Part shown: positions 1-13,545 of the stretch, piece by piece | Layout: every line of letters begins with the position of its first letter | How positions within the stretch are numbered: position 1 is the stretch's first letter | NCBI GenBank assembly: GCA_013399895.1 | Contig: VXBA01001826.1 | Coordinates: forward strand, 3,698,236 to 3,762,235 | Length of the DNA stretch: 64,000 nucleotides | Origin: Serilophus lunatus | Lineage: Eukaryota > Chordata > Aves > Passeriformes > Eurylaimidae | Direction of reading: 5' to 3' | Program-made: the position numbers and the translations under genes | Notes under the pieces: generated by a model | Told to the model about the DNA's origin: nothing | Seen by the model: only the letters and a program-made list of their open reading frames with translations | The model's database searches: none

Positions 1-1019
1 AGACACTTGGAATTCCTGCTCCACTTCCAGCAGCAGTGTGACCTGAGGATGAACCAAGAACACTTGGGAGAGAATGATCTTCAAAACACTGGAAGACAGA
101 AACCTGCTAAGGCTGCCACCCTGCCCTTCAGTTCCACATCACAGAGATTCTCACTGGGCAAGAATGAGGGACTCTTCAGAAAACATCCATTTTATCATTG
201 CTTTTCTGTTGTCCATCCCAATAAAGCTGTTATGGCTTCATGCTCCATTCAGACACAGGCCAGAAGGCAGCTTGTAACACCACACACAGGAGTGTGATGC
301 CAGCAGTGATTGATTTGAACTCCAAACTGAGGGTTTTGCCACAGGATGCACCAGGAAGCAGCAAGAATGGGGCTTCCCCAGGAGGGGGACAAGCCAAGGG
401 TGGCCCCAGTTGAAGCCATGGCCTCACCAGTAAGGCACAGTCCCACTGGGTGCTGCTCCCAGGATCCATCAGAGTGCTGGGCAGGAGAACCAGGGCCAGG
501 GGCCATCCAGGGAGCCCAGCAAGGAGCAAAAGGACCGTAACACACACGTAACTTTGGTTGGCAATGACTGGGGGGTCAGTGAGGATTGCAATGTCATGGT
601 CAAATTCCCACAGCTAGAGCTAGATCTGCTCACTCCCTCTATCCCATTTGTTCAAACAATGGGAATATCCAGCTGGGAAACCAGAGATGACACTGACTGT
701 GGGCCAGTTCCCAGGCAGACTCTGCAAGCTTAGCCAGGATTTTAACATTTTAGCATTTAGAGGAGTTGTTCATTTCTTGGGGAGGCAAGTGAGAGGAGAG
801 CACAGATTTGTCCACAGAAAATGTTATTGATTTTTTTTAATAAAGAAAAGCAGCAGAGGGAAAGAAGTACAGAAAAAAAGCCCTGACAATGGCACTGCAG
901 GAGAAAATATTGAGACCCAGTGACATGCAGAGAGGAAGGGGTGGGTGAAGGAAGATTTGAATGTGGCTTAGAGTGAAAATGAAAGCTTGGACAAGACCTT
1001 AAAGAGCACCATCCTTGAT
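1..1019. other. Non-genic DNA, no recognisable element
   Basis: I see no gene, splice-flanked exon or repeat family here. Short open frames on both strands overlap each other and resemble no protein I know. Confidence 0.5.
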
Positions 1020-1382
1020 TTTCCAAGTGTTCTGGGGTGCATCAGGCTGCTCAAGGGAGATGATTGTCCTGCTCTGCTCTGCACTGGTGCAGCCCCAGCT
1101 CGAGCCCTGGGGACACTTTGGGACACCACAATATGAGAAAGATCTAAAGCTGTTGGAGAGAACCCAAAGGAGGGACACGGGGCTGGGGAAGGGTCTGGAG
1201 GGGCCGTGTGAGGAGCAGCTGAGGGCACTTGGTGTGTTCAGCTGGAGGAGACCGAGGGGAGACTCATCAGGGGCTGCAGGTTCCCCCCGAGGGGTCACTC
1301 TGTGTGCGCAGGGACCTGAGGGAAGGGCTGGAGCTGTGCCAGGGCAGGGTCAGGCTGGATCTCAGGGAAAGGTTCTTCTCCC
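1020..1382 (+). mobile_element. CR1 LINE fragment (3' part of ORF2/3' UTR)
   Basis: The stretch follows the avian CR1 3' region in order: a 'gcatcaggctgctcaagg' segment, 'agaacccaaaggaggg', 'gaggagcagctgagggcact' and 'ttcagctggagga', then the 'tctcagggaaaggttcttc' block. Both ends are truncated and the diagnostic attctgtg tail is missing. The last 65 bases closely match the reverse strand of the CR1 copy at 21.1 kb, so both belong to one subfamily. A 173-codon open frame across it is a repeat artefact. Confidence 0.8.
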
Positions 1383-4300
1383 ACGAATTTCAGCACAAAT
1401 TAGAACCAGGAAAGAGCCCCTGCCCAGCAATCCATGGCCACATGTGGAGGGGAACATACCGAGCTGGTTATACCCCAGGGAGTGTCCTGGTCAGGTGAGT
1501 TCCATCCTGCAGCCAGCAATAAAAACTGCTCTTTAAAAAGTTCAGTACTAAGGTATTAAAAACTTAAGAATAGAAAACTTCTGTTTAAGAAGGGAGATGA
1601 GAAAACTGGTGGGTCTGGGGTGGAGGCAGGATGGGTTTGTCTTTTCCTGACTATTATGGTGTTGGTTTTTTCACCCCCTTTTTATACACACATATGTGTG
1701 TCATGTTTGGGACATGGTGCCAGATTTCTTATTTCCTGAGAGGTTGTTAAAGGCAAGGGCTGCTCCAGTTGTATCAGAGGGAATTTGGAGCCTGGGAGGG
1801 ATGGATGGTGAGAGTCACTCTGCTCAGGTAGGACAGAGCTCCTGAGTTTGTTGCTCAGCATGTACTAAATCCTGCCCATTTCCTTTCCAATTCCTACCTC
1901 TGTCTCCCAAATCCTTTAGTGATGCTGCACTTTGTAAAAACAATGCCATTTCTTGGTTATTCAGGGATTTGTCTTGCTCTGGATTTTATGTTTTCCCTTT
2001 CAGCTGCCAATGTCAGGAGATTTTGGGGGAGGGTCACAGTTACTGTGTGATTAGAAGAAACAGGATTCTCTGAAGTCAATATTATGAGTCAAAACTGGCT
2101 CTTTTAATGACTAAATCATCTTTTTTTTTTTACAAGCTGCTGATAGGATCTGTCATTGCTTTATAACTTAGAGACATCTATAAAAATAGGTGCTGGAAAT
2201 CACCTTGTATCTTGAAGTGGTGCTTAAAATAGCAAGGATTTGTTCTTGCAATACCTGGGAATCACTTTGTGTGAAAAGAATCTCACAAACTCTTTTGCAA
2301 ATAGATTTAAAAGATCTTCACATACAGGTGTGTTCCTGCAGACCTCAATATGACATTTCCTGTGTGCCAAGAATTTGTCTTTTCTAGGATTTTTTTCCAA
2401 CTAACAAACTAAACTTGTTTTAGGTTATTAATATATTAAATTTGTGTGTGATTATTATCAGTAACACAAATAAGAGGAGAAATAAATCTCTGTGTTATCT
2501 ATACAAAGCTCAGGCAGATGCTGCATTGATGCTCAGAATCTTTTCATTGAAAATACATGCTGAGTTTTTGTAGAATATTTCCTTTTTTGTAGTAGCTTTT
2601 TTACCCTTTGAGTCATTCTCAATTATTCTATTATTCCATTTAAAAAAATTCTGAGTAGGTATTTTTATACCTTTAAAACACAAGGAGCTGATTTTCTGAG
2701 ACTTTTGGGACATTGCTTAAGCTGTCAAAGTAGAAAAAGAGTTTAAAAAGTGGCTTTCTGCCCATGTTTTCGAGTCACTGTTTAACTCACAGTTTTATAT
2801 CACTGGGGAAGCAATTTAAAATCATCACAGAGTGGTCTATCCTTGTGCTCACTGAGATTGGATATCCATCATATAGGGATCATATAGGGATCACCAGTTT
2901 TATTTATTTCATGTTAGGGGGAGATGGGAATAAAGCTGAGCTCTAATGAAAACCATCAATTGTGTCACCAAAAGTGTGTCAAAGCAACCCTGAAGTACAA
3001 AAAGCACCTAGATAAAAAAAATTAAAAACACATTAAAGAAAATCTCAATGCATAAAAAACTACCAGGGACAGATTTTACCATTGTCACAGACCCCTCCAA
3101 TCTGAAAATATCTAAGTCCTGACACAAAGGGGATTCTCAGTTCCCTGTCCAAAATGGGACTTTTAACATATTTAATTCAGGAAGGATCTTAAATAACCAC
3201 TTTTATTTCAATAACTTGAATAAGTTTCTAATAACTTGAAAATGAAATCCATGCTCAGCATGTGGGGTGAGAGCTTGTTTTGGAATCTTTCAAACCCCTT
3301 TTTCTAAGGCTCTGAAACCCACAACTCACTTGACTTCTTACTGGTTTGTGGGGGGAAGGACCATGGGGAGTTTTCCATGTGAGAGCACAGCTCTAGGAAT
3401 CCAAGTAATAAATTACAGCCCATGTCTTGCAAATCCTCACACAAGTGCTTGATTTTACACTCTCCAGCTGGGATAACTGGCCTCAAAAATATGTTGTACC
3501 ACACTTAAACAACTGTTTTTATTATTAATTAGTATTAAAATATAACATTTATTATAAATCTAAAAACGAATTGTAAATAATGTTAATGATTTCATTGTTG
3601 AGACAAGTGAAACTGTTTTGCCATGATCCAGGTTTTCTCCCAGGCTTTTTATAGGAACAAGCCCGTCCAGACTCCCCCTGTCCCGTCCCATCAGTCAGGG
3701 CAGACGTTTGGCCTAGAGTTGGGATTTTGCCATTGTTTCACATTAGCACTTAAGAGATGAGTGCAAGGTTTTCCTAGTACAGACCAATGAGCAAATTGTG
3801 TTCAGATCAATGTTGGACACTATTTTAGTACTATTTTATCCAAGATTCCACCACAGCAGTCATTGAAAACTGGAGCAAGATTTTCTTCAGACCTGCAAAA
3901 TAAGTCTGTTAAGAAAATAAAACACACACATACAAAAAGTTATATATTCATTATGAGCTCTCAGAATCTGCAAACCCAGTGGAAATTTATAAATCTGCTT
4001 CTGTTTTAATTTGACATTCAAACTTTTCAGTCTCAAAACTTTCTTCTGGGAAAGAATTAGAGTGGAAATACTGTGGCAAGATTTTTAAAAGATTACTCAA
4101 ACTCACTGAAAACTATGTTCTGTGGAGACGAAATTCCCTGGCAGGCTTGGCAAAAAGGAAGGGAATGGCAATGTCAAAATATCATATTGCTGTGAAAAAT
4201 GTTGCCTTTCAACACTTGTGTAATGAACTGCATTTCACTCTGCATGTACCTTAGACAAAAGTGCTGAAGAGTTTAGTCAGCAGGAAGGAGAGTCTGGATG

Positions 4301-7265
4301 GATTAATTTAGCTAAAATTTCTCCTGCAATTTGCTTTACCACATATGGATTTACTCTTCCACTTCTTTCCAGAGAAATAGATGTCTTGTATTTCTCATAA
4401 TTCTAGGAAAGGATTTGTGGTATAAATGCATGGGAAAATGTCACTTTTCTTCTGTTCGGCTGCTTAACAGGAATTGCACATTTATGTTAAATGTTTCCTG
4501 TGGTCTGCTTTTCTCAGGATTTTAAGGAGGCATTCTTCCAATAAGGGTTCAGTGTTAGGGCCTCACAAAGCTTGTTCCCAGTAGCAACTGAAGGACAGGG
4601 TCTGCCTGCAGCTCATTATGGGAAGGAAAGGCAATTCCATGGGGCCTAACACAAACTTAGTGTTGTCCACTCTTAAAACTTCCAAGACTAATGGCATGGG
4701 CAGTTGTTACTCAGTAAAATGGAGATGTGCTGGTGATTGATGGCAAGACAAGGGCATTACACCTCGGGAAGATCCAGTCCCCAAAGGACACAGCCAGGGG
4801 GATCTGCACTAAGCCCCAGCTCTGCTCTTGGCCCATTTCAAATTACATCTTGGGCACAGTGGCAGCTGTGAGTTTGAGGAACCTCCAGAAGGTTAAACCA
4901 GGAGCCTTCTTATTTTATTTTTTTTGGCACACGACCTTTATTGGTCCCCAGTTTGGTCCAGCAAAGAAATTCAAATAGTTCAAACCACACCTTGAGTACC
5001 CTGGGGGATTTGCTGTGAGGAATCCTCTCTGCAGCTCTGAGTTTATCTGTGCTGAATAGCAAAGCTGTGATAACAAATCCTGGCCTTTGGCTCAGCCCTG
5101 CTGCACTTTGATATCTTTACCTTAATTAAGTTGGTCCAGATGGACACTGCTATGAAACCAAGAATGAGCCACAGTGACTCCAATGCATCCCCACCAGGGA
5201 AAAGGGCTGGTTATCCATGCCAGCCACAGCTGTTCAGGAGTCCTGCTCCTGTTCTAAGTTAATCCTATGGTCTAGACAAAGACTCAAACATGCAACAGAT
5301 TGTGGCTGATGGCTGAGCTCTGCAGCCAGTTCTGCACTCCCACTTTCTCAATCCTGTACCCAACCACTGAACAAAGATTGCATTTTTTTTTCTGGACATT
5401 TTCTATGTATTGCATCAGTAGAAGGGCATATAAGGATGCAAACACACACTCTGAACAGACAGAAAGTTTTGTTATTTTGTCCCTAACCTTGAAGTTTTCT
5501 GCTGGAGGAAATGCATCCTACCTGTAGCATGTCACAGGCCAGTCACTGCACAGAAGAGATTGTTCTGAATGGGCTGGGAGCTGCTCAGAGCTGGTTTTCC
5601 TTCTACTGGCAGTGAAAAAGTCTGTCCATGTTGGGTATAGCCTGAATGTTAAGACAAACAAGACAAACACAAGTGAGATGCATCCTTAGGCAACACCACA
5701 GAAACCAGCCCTAATTTTTTAGTTGTTGAAACAGGACAAAAAAGTCAATGTAATACAATAAACTGTTTCACAGCTTGTGACAACCTCTGAGCATTGTTTA
5801 AAACAAACCTTTCAATTAAAAAGAGCCACAGCAAGTGATTTCCTGATTATGAGAGTCCACATTTCTGGCTTCCCACTTGTCATAGGGACAGAGGTGATGC
5901 CTGCAGATGCCTGTGCAGTGGGAACACACTTGGACACAGGGCAGAGGTACCAATCTGAAATACCACAAACAGCTCTGGATGTTGTCCTGAGCTGCTCTAT
6001 GTGTGATTTCCCTCGGGATTCCTGCTGAGCAAAACACAGGAGGAGTGACTATGGAGCATAAACCCCTCCATCACAGCATTCACTGAATGACTGAGTTACT
6101 AAAATCTCAAGGAGATAAAACATTTAGATAAGAGCACAGAGAAATCTTGCCCTGGAAATGTAAATATGTTAAGGAGAGATAAAGATCTGCTGTTGATACA
6201 CCACAGATTTACTATTTTTTTAAAATGCATCTTTCAACAATGCCTTTATGAAGGCACTAAACATACTGAGCTGTCACAGGACAAGAACTAAGTCCAAGAC
6301 TAGTTTTGTACCAACAGTTGCTTAAAGGGTAGGAAAGAAGGGCTGTTTTTCAGAAAGGAAAGAAGCCCAAAGGGGTTTACAGGATGCTAGAGTTGCCAAG
6401 TGGTATCCAGTCCTTTTCCAGGATCCTTAAGACAAAGTTTGCTGACACAGTTATTCAAACCAATAATGCAGAAAGCATCAGGAGGTCTTGCAACAAAGCT
6501 TAGTCAGTAGAGTTTCAACAATGGAAAAACATGCAAAAAGGCAAAAGCCTGAATCCTTGAGGACTCCTTGACAAGCACTTTCCAGAGGAGCTGTCAAAGT
6601 GATTTTCCAAATAAATTCTTAGCATTGAAAAAAGGCAGTGAACACATTGGGGAAGGTATTCGGGAGGCAGGCTGGGGACAGACACCACTGCATGAACCAG
6701 TGGTGCATCTGCATTTGGAATTCTACCTGCAGCTGTGACTGTCAAAATAACCCAGAGAGAGGCAAAAAGGATAATCACAGCTGAGGATCCATTTCCCATC
6801 CAGATAAATCCATGTCACACTGATCCTCAGAAGGACCTATAAAAAAATGCGGAGAGGAAACGACTGTTCAATGTTCATTGAGTCCAAGAATTGCACTCCA
6901 TTTCCAGGCAACTGATTAAGTAAAATATAGTAAAAATATGTAAGTAAGACTTCAATGTCTTACCAGAAGTGTCCTTTCTGTTGTATGTGCATCTCATTTT
7001 AGTTCTGAGAACAAAAGGGATTTTATAGCCAACTATTTCCTTAATGCTCTTGCTGTGCTGAAGGCTCTATTTCATATGAAGCAACGTAGCCACTGTTTGT
7101 TTTGTCAGAAACCAGACCTCTGTTGGCTGGAATTTCTAGCAGGGCTGGAATTCTGCAGATCCCTGGCACACAACAGAGATCACATCTATATCTGGATATT
7201 CAGGCACAAACCCTTGGCTTGCTTCTCTAAATACAAGTTTTATCTGAATTCAGCAAATTGGTAAA
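1383..7265. other. Non-genic DNA, unique-looking
   Basis: No exon or transposon recognised. Two small items: an 11-bp tandem duplication (catatagggat, twice) at 2870-2891, and on the minus strand an AATAAA followed by an A-rich run near 4915-4955 that might be the tail of an old retrocopy. A TGCAGCCAGCAATAAA stretch near 1510 resembles an LTR polyadenylation region, but no LTR boundaries were found. Confidence 0.4.
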
Positions 7266-8455
7266 TACTGGCCCATAGTATTCGTGAGCACAACTGTTTG
7301 CAAACCATCAAGGAGACTTATTCCAGCAGACAGGACTTGGATGATGTGCCTCTGGAAGATGCAGACTGGGAGCTGTATATGGACAGAAGCAGCTTCATGC
7401 AAGATGGTGAAGACAAGTTGTACAGTGACAGCTGCAGATGAAATAATAGAGTCAAAGGCCTTGCTGCCAGATGTGTCATTACAGAAAGCTGAGCTGGTTG
7501 CCCTGACAAGGGCTCTAGAACTGAGCAAAGGACAAAAGGTAAATGTGTGGACTGATCCTAAATATGTGTTTGGTGTGGTGCACACCCATGGAGTCATGTG
7601 GAAGGAAAGAGAGCTGCTGGCTGCTCAGAGCAGTGGGATCAAAGGTGCTGAACAGATCCCTGCACTCCTGCAGAGTATTTGGAAACCTACAAAAGTATCT
7701 GTCATGCATTGCAGAGCTCATCAAAAAGGGAAAACAACTCTAGAATTAGGGACTCATTTCGCTGTTCAAGCAGCGAAAGAGGCTGCAGGAAAAGGCATCT
7801 TAGCAGTGATTCCACAAAGAGAAATAGATTTTGCTGAGTTACCACAAAAAAGAATGATGAGAGGTTTTACCTTATAGTTCTGAGGGTTGGAGTTCCTCAG
7901 GGGATCCCATCAGACAGAAGGTCTCATTCTATGGCAACAGTAAGTCCTGGGATTTCTTGGGATTTGCACACTCCATATAAGCCTCGGGTGAGTGGTAGAG
8001 TCGAACACATGAATTGTACTCTTGAAACACAAATAGGTGAGATTTGTCAGAAGACCCTGCCTATGGCCCTGCTGAGAACCCACACACAGCCGAAGTCCCT
8101 GTGAGATTCTGAATGCCAGGTCATACCAAATTCTATGTATTCCAGGAGAAATTCACACGAGAGGGAAAGTTGGCTTGCAAGTTATTTAATGCCCCTGAAT
8201 TCTATTTTGCAGGAACCTCAGAGATTCCTCCTGCTATCCAGACTCATAGGATCGGGCATTGCTGTTCATCCACTCCAGCGTGGGGACTGGGTCTCTGATA
8301 ATGATGGGACAATGACCCTCTGCAAGCCAAGCAGAGAAGACTGTTTCAAATTCCACAAACTACTCTCACCATAGTTAAAAGTTGCTGGAGAAGGACCCTG
8401 GATCTACTCAGTCCAGGGCTAAGAGAGCTATGAGACAACTGGCAAAGCAGAGACT
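7266..8455 (+). mobile_element. Endogenous retrovirus pol remnant (RNase H to integrase), broken
   Basis: A 198-codon open frame (7284-7877) contains retroviral RNase H signatures: WTDPKYVFGVVH around residues 90-101 and HCRAHQKG near 142-149, typical of class I (gammaretrovirus-like) elements. The RNase H start (DWELYMDRSS) lies in another frame just upstream, so a frameshift falls near 7.4 kb; the usual Gly after the catalytic Asp is Arg. Integrase pieces follow in order: the end of the catalytic core (RVEHMN, about 8.0 kb) and the C-terminal domain (HPLQRGDWV, about 8.27 kb, then GPWIYSVQG near 8.39 kb), separated by stops. No gag, protease, reverse-transcriptase core or LTR pair is evident. 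This is an ancient non-functional fragment. Confidence 0.8.
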
Positions 8456-8870
8456 GATGCAGATGAAGAAAATGTAGTTTAAAGTGTTCACTTGTGTTTA
8501 TTACCTGTAATATTGGCAACCATGAATTAGGTTTGGAACTGAAATTTGCATGTGGCCCTAGTCCAAAGCGTGTCTAACCTTCATAATAGTAACTGTTGGA
8601 TTTGGATTCAAATGCCAATGATGAATGAGGATAAGAACTGGCTCTAACTGGTGTTTGTACGTAAATTCATTTGATGTTCCTTTAAGATCAGAGTGGAAGA
8701 CTTAATGAAGATTTGGCTGAAATTTGGAAACAAACCCATATTTTACATCAGGTTACCCTCAATGAAGGCCCACTGGACCTTGAGAACTCCTCTTGGCTCC
8801 CCTGCTTCAGAAATCTCCAATCTTGATATTAATGTGTTTAGTGAACATTAGGACTTAAAAATGGAAAGTA
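8456..8870 (+). mobile_element. Possible env remnant downstream of the ERV pol
   Basis: Directly after the integrase C-terminus, where env would lie, a stop-free stretch near 8700-8815 is somewhat protein-like (contains EIWKQTHILHQVTLNEG). The assignment rests mainly on position. It is broken by stops and no fusion peptide or membrane anchor is visible. Confidence 0.25.
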
Positions 8871-11800
8871 TGTCAGTTTGCATTCAACAAGTGAGGCAGA
8901 GGAACACATGTATAAAAGGAATGTGGAGTTATCTGTCCAAGCATGGGCAGAAAAAGAAATGCCAGAACAGACGTGATGAGATGTCACAGAGGCCAAGGCA
9001 CATATAATATGATTTAAAGTATTGATTATATCTCATAAGTTACCCTTCTCTGTGCCTTGATTTTGCACCTTTTAGTGGGCCATGTTTTCAGGATCTCTCA
9101 GGAACCACAATGTCTTTAATCTCGGACTTTTAGTCTTTTAAAAGTGTTGGTTGTCCCTAAAAGAAGAGTAAATAGCCCAGGATTCAATAAAACTGTGAAA
9201 GTCAAAAACACCTCACAGCCTTTAGAAGGGCTTTTGTTACAGCACTTACTTTTCAGTTTGGAGTTAACAAGCAGAATCAATGCACAAATGCATCAGTTTC
9301 ACAACTGATATTTCAAAATTAAATTACACTGAAAGCAGTTGAACTAAGTACCACTGGGTCTGAGGACTCTTGACATCCACAACACATGATTAGAGACAGG
9401 CAAAAGGGACAGAGAAAGCAGTGACTGAAACTAAAGCTCTGTCCTGCACCTCTGCACCATTCAAGGTGATCTGTTTTCATTCTGATATATCTGAAACAAT
9501 GATCTGCTACTTTAGAGAGGCAGATTGACAGCCTGCTTAGAATATTTGAGAAAGAAACCCTTCCTGAACTTGTACCTTTATTTTCTTAACAAGTAGTACT
9601 AATTCTATTAACCACATACATTAAGAAAGCAGCTACTTTCCCAGATAACTTATACACACACACAGAGAATTAACAAGGTCGGAAAAGGCCGTAAAGATCA
9701 TCATTCCTCAGTCCTTCTCTTTCTTGAAGGGCAAGCTGGTCTTGATCTCTTTTTCTAAGTGAATTCCTTTCTCTTTCTGAAAGCACATGAAAATACACCC
9801 AAAAGCAGCATGTGCTTCTACACAGAGTAGAAATGTAATTAGCACTAACCAAAGTTACAGCTTGCAAGATCCAGTTGGTTCCACTCACCCACACTGGGAA
9901 GACTCAGAAGGTGCAAGAAGCTGCTCCGTTCCCTTTGTCCAAATAAGAGGAGGAAATTGTGGTGCCCACCATTCCTATTGGAGATCATCTAGTACAGGAT
10001 TTGTGGTTTCACCATGGAAGGATTTGCATTTCATTGGAGGTGAGTAGTTTCTGTCTCTAAACATCGTGGGAATTCTCGTGTTCCTCAGGGACTCTGATGG
10101 GCACAATTTATAAGCAGTATCAATTAACCTTTTTTTGCCCAAAGAGAATGAGAGTGGAAGAAAATTATTAATTTTCTTTGACAGAAGCTGGGCTCCCACT
10201 AAAAACCTGATTAGCAAATAAATTGGGCTGTTCTGTTGTGTCACTGGAACGTGAAGTTCTGAGCAGCCCCCTGTGCAATCACTCAGGGAGGCTGTTAATG
10301 AAAATGCCTATACACCTCTAAATTAATTAAGTTTTCCAATGGAATTTCTGACTGCTAGCCCTGCAGGCACTGGAGAGATTAGACGGATACATTGATGCTC
10401 ACTACATTTCTTTGTATTTCTTCTTGCCCAAGAGAGAGAAAGAAATGAGAATCTTTCCCTAAGCCATTAAAAAAACTCCAACCCAACCCTAAAACAAAAC
10501 ACAAAGATTAAAAAAATTAAAGGATGGAATAAGAATAAATATCCAATATTGCAGCAATATTCCACATTTACATCTTATTCCAGATGATTTCTTTGATCCT
10601 GCCTGCTCTGGCTGAAGCCCAGCAGTTGGTGCATCCCCTGATCCCTGCTGGGTTCTGAGTGTTGGAGCTGAAGGTCTCCCAGGAACAGATGGATTCACTC
10701 AGCCTTGTACTTGCATGGAGGGGACTGTGCCAAGCAGAGATTTTATTTCTTTTCAAATTAAATTGGCCAGCAGAGAGGCTGCCACACTTCAGATGCATTA
10801 ATGGATCTTTATTCCCGTGTACAGGCTGCAGCCTGAATTGCACTGTCAGCCAGCACAACAACCAGGCAAAGAAAAAAGAACGACTCATAATCCCACCACA
10901 TTCCAAGATAAAATGAGGAAGAATTGATTTTCTATTTTTCTCCTCAGCCCTTCCTATCAGAATTAACCAGATTGAAGCCATACATTCCATCAAAGCATTC
11001 AAGAGACGGCTGAATTAACTCTCTTGACTTTAAACATTCATTGTTTTTTTACAGGAAAACCAGAACTTTCAGGCAACTCTGAGGTTCCTAATAATTAGTT
11101 ACATTTGTTTTTACTGAGTTTCTGTTCATGGGACTCACAGTCCCAACCTGTAACTGCAAAGTGTTTGGGAATCAGCAGATCTTGCTTGTTTCCAGCCCTG
11201 CATTTCCACATGAAGGTCACTTGACTCTCTGTCTCCTTCTTCCTATTTGCAATGAAGTTGACTTCTCTGGGTAACTGATTAGATGTGTAAGAGGTTGTTA
11301 TTAAAGCAGCAGTGCCTGTTTCACACAGCCAGTGTTCAGAGAGGAAAGCAGTGTGGTATCAAAATGGGATTAAGAAACTAGAACCATACAAACCGACAGT
11401 GAGATACTAAACAGGTCTAAAATGGCCAATAATTAGAATCAAATCCACTTGGAAATTTTAAGACTGGCCATGTTTTTGTTTTCTTTTAAATGTATAAACT
11501 GGGAGGATAAATGGGGATAGATGGAGAGGGACAGAGGAGAAAAAATTGGGACAAGACAAGGTGAATCTTAGAGAGATTCATCCAGGATGATTTTAGGGAG
11601 CTGAGCACAAACTAACAGCATGTTCCATGTATGTGCAGGACACAGAAGAGCCTCTTGGAAAACAAGAGTTGCCACTGGGAGAGGTTAAGGAGGGACAGCT
11701 ACACTCAGGGAAAAAGTGTTTGTTGCTGAGGGCTCTGCACTGTTGTACAATGGCCCTCACTGTGGAAACACCAGACTGGCCTGGTGACAGCACAGGGGGA

Positions 11801-11994
11801 CCTGTTGGAGGTGGGCATATGACTGAAAGGGATGAACACAAAGTGGAGCCATTCAATGCTTTATCTCAGTCTTTAATAAAACTGGTCGACCTTGGGCTTC
11901 CCAGGCCCCTGGACCTGGGGGTGTTGTTTGACAGTGGCTGAATATGAGCCCAGGTGGCCAAGAAGGCCAGAGGCTCCTGAATTGTACCAGAAAT
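8871..11994. other. Non-genic DNA, no recognisable element
   Basis: No exon, LTR or CR1 tail recognised. A short CA run (about 9652-9664) and several overlapping 60-140 codon open frames are the only structure; none has a plausible domain. Confidence 0.4.
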
Positions 11995-12514
11995 TGTGGA
12001 GCAGGCTCAGGGCAGTGACTGTCCCCTGTGCTGGGCACTGGTGGGGTCACACTCCAGTCCTGGGGTCAGTTTTGGGTCCCTCATGACCAGAAAGACATTG
12101 AGGGGCTGGAGTGAGTCCAGGGAAGGGAATGGAGCTGGGGAAGGGTCTGGAGCCCCAGGGACAGCTAAGGGAGCTGGGGGGGCTCAGCCTGGGGAAAAGG
12201 AGGCTCAGGAGGGACTTTCTCCTCTTACACCTCCCTGACAGGAGGGTGGAGCCAGCAGAGGGGACAGGACAAAAGGAAACATCCCCAGGTTGCGCCAGGA
12301 GAGGTTTGGATTGGATATTAGGGAAAATTTCTTTATGGAAAGTGTGGTCAGGCATTGGAAGAGGCTGCCCAGGGCAGTGGAGTCCCATCTCTGGAGAGAT
12401 TTGAAAAATGTGTAGATGTGGCACTGAGGGACATGGTTCAGGGGTGGCCTTGGCTTATGTTTGGATTCAATCTTAAAGGCCTTTTCCAACTTCAATGATT
12501 TTCTGATTCTGAGC
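11995..12514 (+). mobile_element. CR1 LINE fragment with complete 3' end
   Basis: CR1 3' region in sense orientation, from 'gacattgaggggctggag' through 'ttgcgccaggagaggttt', 'attagggaaaatttctttat' and 'aggctgcccagggcagtgg' to the tail 'cttttccaacttcaatgatt'. The 5' end is truncated, as is usual for LINE insertions. It is one of the more complete CR1 3' ends in the window. Confidence 0.9.
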
Positions 12515-13491
12515 GAAATGAAAATTATAGGGAAAGATTACATAAATAAAACAAAACACAGAAATAGGCAGAAGAATACAAATGGCCTTTCAAAAACTCA
12601 GGGACAGATTGAAATAATTAGCAGAGCTTTTAAGAAGGGTTTTGACAGAAATGAGGAAAATTTTTATAAGGGGCCTTTTGATCTAATTACAATTGTTTCC
12701 AGTAAAAAATGGAACAGCAAAACTTGCTGGGATTTAAGAAATTAGACATTCAGATCATAAAAATCACACATGCAGCTCTACCAAAAACCTGTGTGTTCTC
12801 AGAATGGTGATCATTTGTCACCTTGTGGTATTGATTCAAAAGAAGCTCAAATACATCAAGATCAGGTGATACAGCAGAGGTGGAAGTTCTGCTACAGCTG
12901 TGGATTGGATTGGGTTGGATTGGATTAGAACAGTTTGGATTGGAATTGTCTGGATTGGAATGGAAAGCAGCTCTGTGGCAGTGGATATGTGAAGCAGTGC
13001 AGCCACCACTGGAAAAGGCAGTATCCAAATATGCACTTTGCAGAGGTTTTACTTTAGTCCTGCTGGGACCTGGTGCCATGACCTGGGTGGCACTCAGGGT
13101 CTGGGCTGTGGGTGTCCTGGGTGAGCTCCTGGAGCACAGCTTTGGCTGCAGCTTTACTGGAAATGACCCAGTGGCTGCAGCACAAACCCAAGGGTGAGAA
13201 ATGGGGTCTGTCAGATCTCCTTCCACAGTGCACTCTGGGTCTGAACTAAGACAGGAGAAGTAGTTTCTGGTATAATTGCCCTGCCTTCACTAGATCCAGA
13301 CCCTTACATGGAGTTTTAACAGTTTTTATGTTTCCTAATGACTCTCTCAGTAAAAAATTACTTGCAGTTGCTGATGGCTATTATGAAGAATTTTGATTAG
13401 CTCCAGTCTGCCTGGATTGCTCCTCAGCAACCTTGAGAAGGGAATATGCACATGGCATTCCAGCTAACACTGTTTCTTATTCAACTCAGAG
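12515..13491. other. Non-genic DNA with a short GGATT-type repeat
   Basis: Nothing gene-like. It contains the GGATT-type pentamer array listed separately. The rest is unique-looking. Confidence 0.4.
12902..12962. repeat. Degenerate GGATT/GGGTT pentamer repeat
   Basis: A run of GGATT and GGGTT pentamers with interruptions (ggattggattgggttggatt and derivatives), about 60 bases. A 158-codon minus-strand frame crosses it and shows Ile-Pro/Asn repeats that are purely products of the pentamer. Confidence 0.75.
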
Positions 13492-13540
<49 letters not shown>

Positions 13541-13545
13541 GGACN
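13492..13545. repeat. 44-base poly(A) run ending near an unknown base
   Basis: Forty-four consecutive A, then acctttggac and a single n at 13545, then A-rich sequence that includes a near-copy 'aacctttgggtcc' at about 13566. The n marks an unresolved join in low-complexity DNA, so neither run length nor local order is reliable. Confidence 0.85.

Noticed and set aside
1015..1536. 173-codon frame on plus
   Set aside because: Lies mostly in CR1 3' sequence in a non-functional frame.
4910..5250. Minus-strand processed pseudogene with AATAAA and A-rich tail
   Set aside because: The tail is short and impure (aaaaaaaataaaataag) and no frame upstream resembles a known protein; not supportable without a search.
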